Source of the DNA: an uncultured Simplicispira sp. | GTDB lineage: Bacteria; Pseudomonadota; Gammaproteobacteria; Burkholderiales; Burkholderiaceae_C | DNA length: 7,082 bases | Direction: 5' to 3' | NCBI GenBank assembly: GCA_903882725.1 | Contig: CAIRYF010000125.1 | Span: 1 to 7,082, forward strand | Shown: positions 6,245 through 7,082 of the stretch, piece after piece | Layout of the letters: each line of letters begins with the position of its first letter | Position numbering within the stretch: the first letter of the stretch is position 1 | The notes under the pieces: model-generated | What the model saw: only the letters and a program-made list of their open reading frames with translations | Database searches by the model: none | What the model was told of the DNA's origin: nothing | Made by a program: the position numbers and the translations under genes

Positions 6245-6273
6245 AATTTAATTGCATAGGCAATAATTGTCTC
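6245..6273 (-). promoter_or_regulatory. Candidate sigma-70 promoter of the marR-efflux operon
   Basis: On the minus strand, GAGACA (6268-6273, four of six matching TTGACA) is followed after exactly 17 bases by TAAATT (6245-6250, four of six matching TATAAT). Transcription would start near 6236-6241, at or a few bases before the marR ATG. That fits the absence of a Shine-Dalgarno and suggests a leaderless or nearly leaderless mRNA. The match is only moderate. Confidence 0.5.
6251..6264. promoter_or_regulatory. Candidate MarR operator (spacer palindrome)
   Basis: ATTGC-ATAG-GCAAT is a perfect palindrome with 5-base arms and a 4-base spacer. It lies exactly between the -35 and -10 of the candidate marR promoter. 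MarR-family proteins usually bind AT-rich palindromes of about this size that overlap their own promoter, so a bound dimer here would block RNA polymerase. An overlapping shorter palindrome, CAAT-A-ATTG, lies at 6261-6269. Confidence 0.55.
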
Positions 6274-6275
6274 GT

Positions 6276-6289
6276 CCTATATTAATAGG
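6276..6289. promoter_or_regulatory. Second 5-4-5 palindrome, possible second operator
   Basis: CCTAT-ATTA-ATAGG is a second perfect 14-base palindrome of the same 5-4-5 layout. Its centre is 25 bases from the first, just upstream of the marR -35. It also contains TATATT/TATTAA, which could serve as a -10 for rightward transcription towards smc. It may therefore be an auxiliary operator, a promoter piece for smc, or both. Confidence 0.4.
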
Positions 6290-6474
6290 TGCGAGCGGTG
6301 TGTGGTTTTTTTGCGCCTGTGTTGGCTTGCTGCAAGCGCTTTGGTACTCGCCAAGCCCGATACTTGCCTCGGGTAACATTCACATCCTCGAACCGCCCGG
6401 CACCTCCGTGCGCTTGGAACGGCTACTGGCCGACTCTGGCGCGGTGCCAGTGGTGCTGTTTTATTGGGTGATTC

Positions 6475-7082
6475 GTGCGTCTTAATTCCATCAAACTCTC
6501 CGGTTTCAAGTCGTTTGCCGACCCGACCAACTTCCTGCTGCCCGGCCAGCTGGTGGGCGTGGTGGGCCCCAACGGCTGCGGCAAATCCAACATCATGGAT
6601 GCGGTGCGCTGGGTGCTGGGCGAGAGCAAAGCCAGCGAGCTGCGCGGCGAGTCGATGCAAGACGTCATCTTCAGCGGCACCACCACGCGCAAGCAGGCCA
6701 GCCGCGCCAGCGTTGAGCTGGTGTTTGAAAACCACGACCACCGCGCCGGTGGCCAGTGGAATCAGTACATCGAAATAGCCGTCAAGCGCGTGCTGACGCG
6801 CGACGGCACCAGCAGCTACTACATCAACAACCAGCCAGTGCGCCGGCGCGACGTGCAGGACGTGTTTTTGGGCACGGGCCTGGGGCCGCGCGCCTACGCC
6901 ATCATTGGTCAGGGGACGATTAGCCGGATTATTGAAAGCCGCCCGGAAGAGTTGCGCTTGTTCCTCGAAGAGGCCGCTGGCGTCTCCAAATACAAAGAGC
7001 GCCGCCGTGAGACGGAAAACCGCTTGGCCGGCACGCGCGAAAATTTGACGCGCGTCGAAGACATCTTGCGCGAGCTGAATCT
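6475..7082 (+). CDS. smc: Chromosome segregation protein Smc, N-terminal part (cut by window end)
   Basis: The first 202 residues of the condensin ATPase Smc, which compacts and helps segregate the chromosome; the full protein is usually about 1170 residues. The head starts with [20 protein letters not shown] (residues 1-20), has the Walker A box GPNGCGKS (31-38) and continues with [17 protein letters not shown] (42-58). The strand motif is [13 protein letters not shown] (115-127), then [19 protein letters not shown] (135-153) with the Q-loop Gln146, and [15 protein letters not shown] (163-177) leading into the coiled coil. A TGA at 6469-6471 stands in frame two codons before the GTG at 6475, so this GTG is the only start that keeps the conserved first residues. 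The ribosome site is weak (GGGTGA, 3 bases upstream). It is divergent from the efflux operon, with a 238-base gap. Confidence 0.95.
   Translation, partial: MRLNSIKLSGFKSFADPTNFLLPGQLVGVVGPNGCGKSNIMDAVRWVLGESKASELRGESMQDVIFSGTTTRKQASRASVELVFENHDHRAGGQWNQYIEIAVKRVLTRDGTSSYYINNQPVRRRDVQDVFLGTGLGPRAYAIIGQGTISRIIESRPEELRLFLEEAAGVSKYKERRRETENRLAGTRENLTRVEDILRELN

Noticed and set aside
6267..6485. Plus-strand TTG-started frame of 72 codons ending inside the smc start
   Set aside because: It has no ATG and no ribosome site, its first codons overlap the candidate operator and promoter region, and the product is not recognisable. A short coupled leader of smc cannot be fully excluded.

Overview
The window looks like chromosomal DNA of a GC-rich betaproteobacterium, most likely Burkholderiales of the Comamonadaceae type. 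The clues are the Smc N-terminus, the strongly G/C-ending codons, a MarR–OMF–EmrA–EmrB efflux operon and the style of the intergenic repeats. The genus cannot be fixed from the sequence. Nothing here shows a phage, plasmid, CRISPR array, defence island or RNA gene.

Layout from left to right. Positions 1-200 hold no recognisable gene. A DUF3309 micro-membrane protein (201-359, minus) and a glycine-zipper general-stress-like protein (431-991, minus) form a small envelope/stress pair. A gene-free stretch of about 430 bp (992-1424) follows. It holds a strong bidirectional intrinsic terminator (1206-1255) and an unusual nested inverted-repeat element (1268-1386) that has a REP-like palindrome with a GTAG head inside it. 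Next comes a four-gene minus-strand operon: a MarR-family regulator (5724-6236), a NodT/OprM-type outer-membrane lipoprotein (4239-5699), an EmrA-like membrane fusion protein (3031-4242) and an EmrB-like 14-TM MFS pump (1425-3011). The divergent gene at the right edge is the start of smc (6475-7082, plus, cut by the window end).

The four operon genes encode a complete tripartite drug-efflux machine with its own regulator. EmrB is the proton-driven inner-membrane pump, EmrA the periplasmic adaptor and the OMF lipoprotein the outer-membrane duct. The MarR protein presumably represses the operon from palindromes in the marR–smc intergenic region. Spacing is tight: a 24-nt gap, a 4-nt ATGA overlap and a 19-nt gap. 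Transcription from marR probably ends at the terminator at 1206-1255, about 170-220 bp past the emrB stop.

The gene content is ordinary. The observations that merit a second look are the nested REP-containing repeat, the palindrome lying exactly between the -35 and -10 of a possibly leaderless marR promoter, the lack of clear Shine-Dalgarno sequences across the efflux operon, and a CxxC pair in the MarR protein. I did not find a previously undescribed system.
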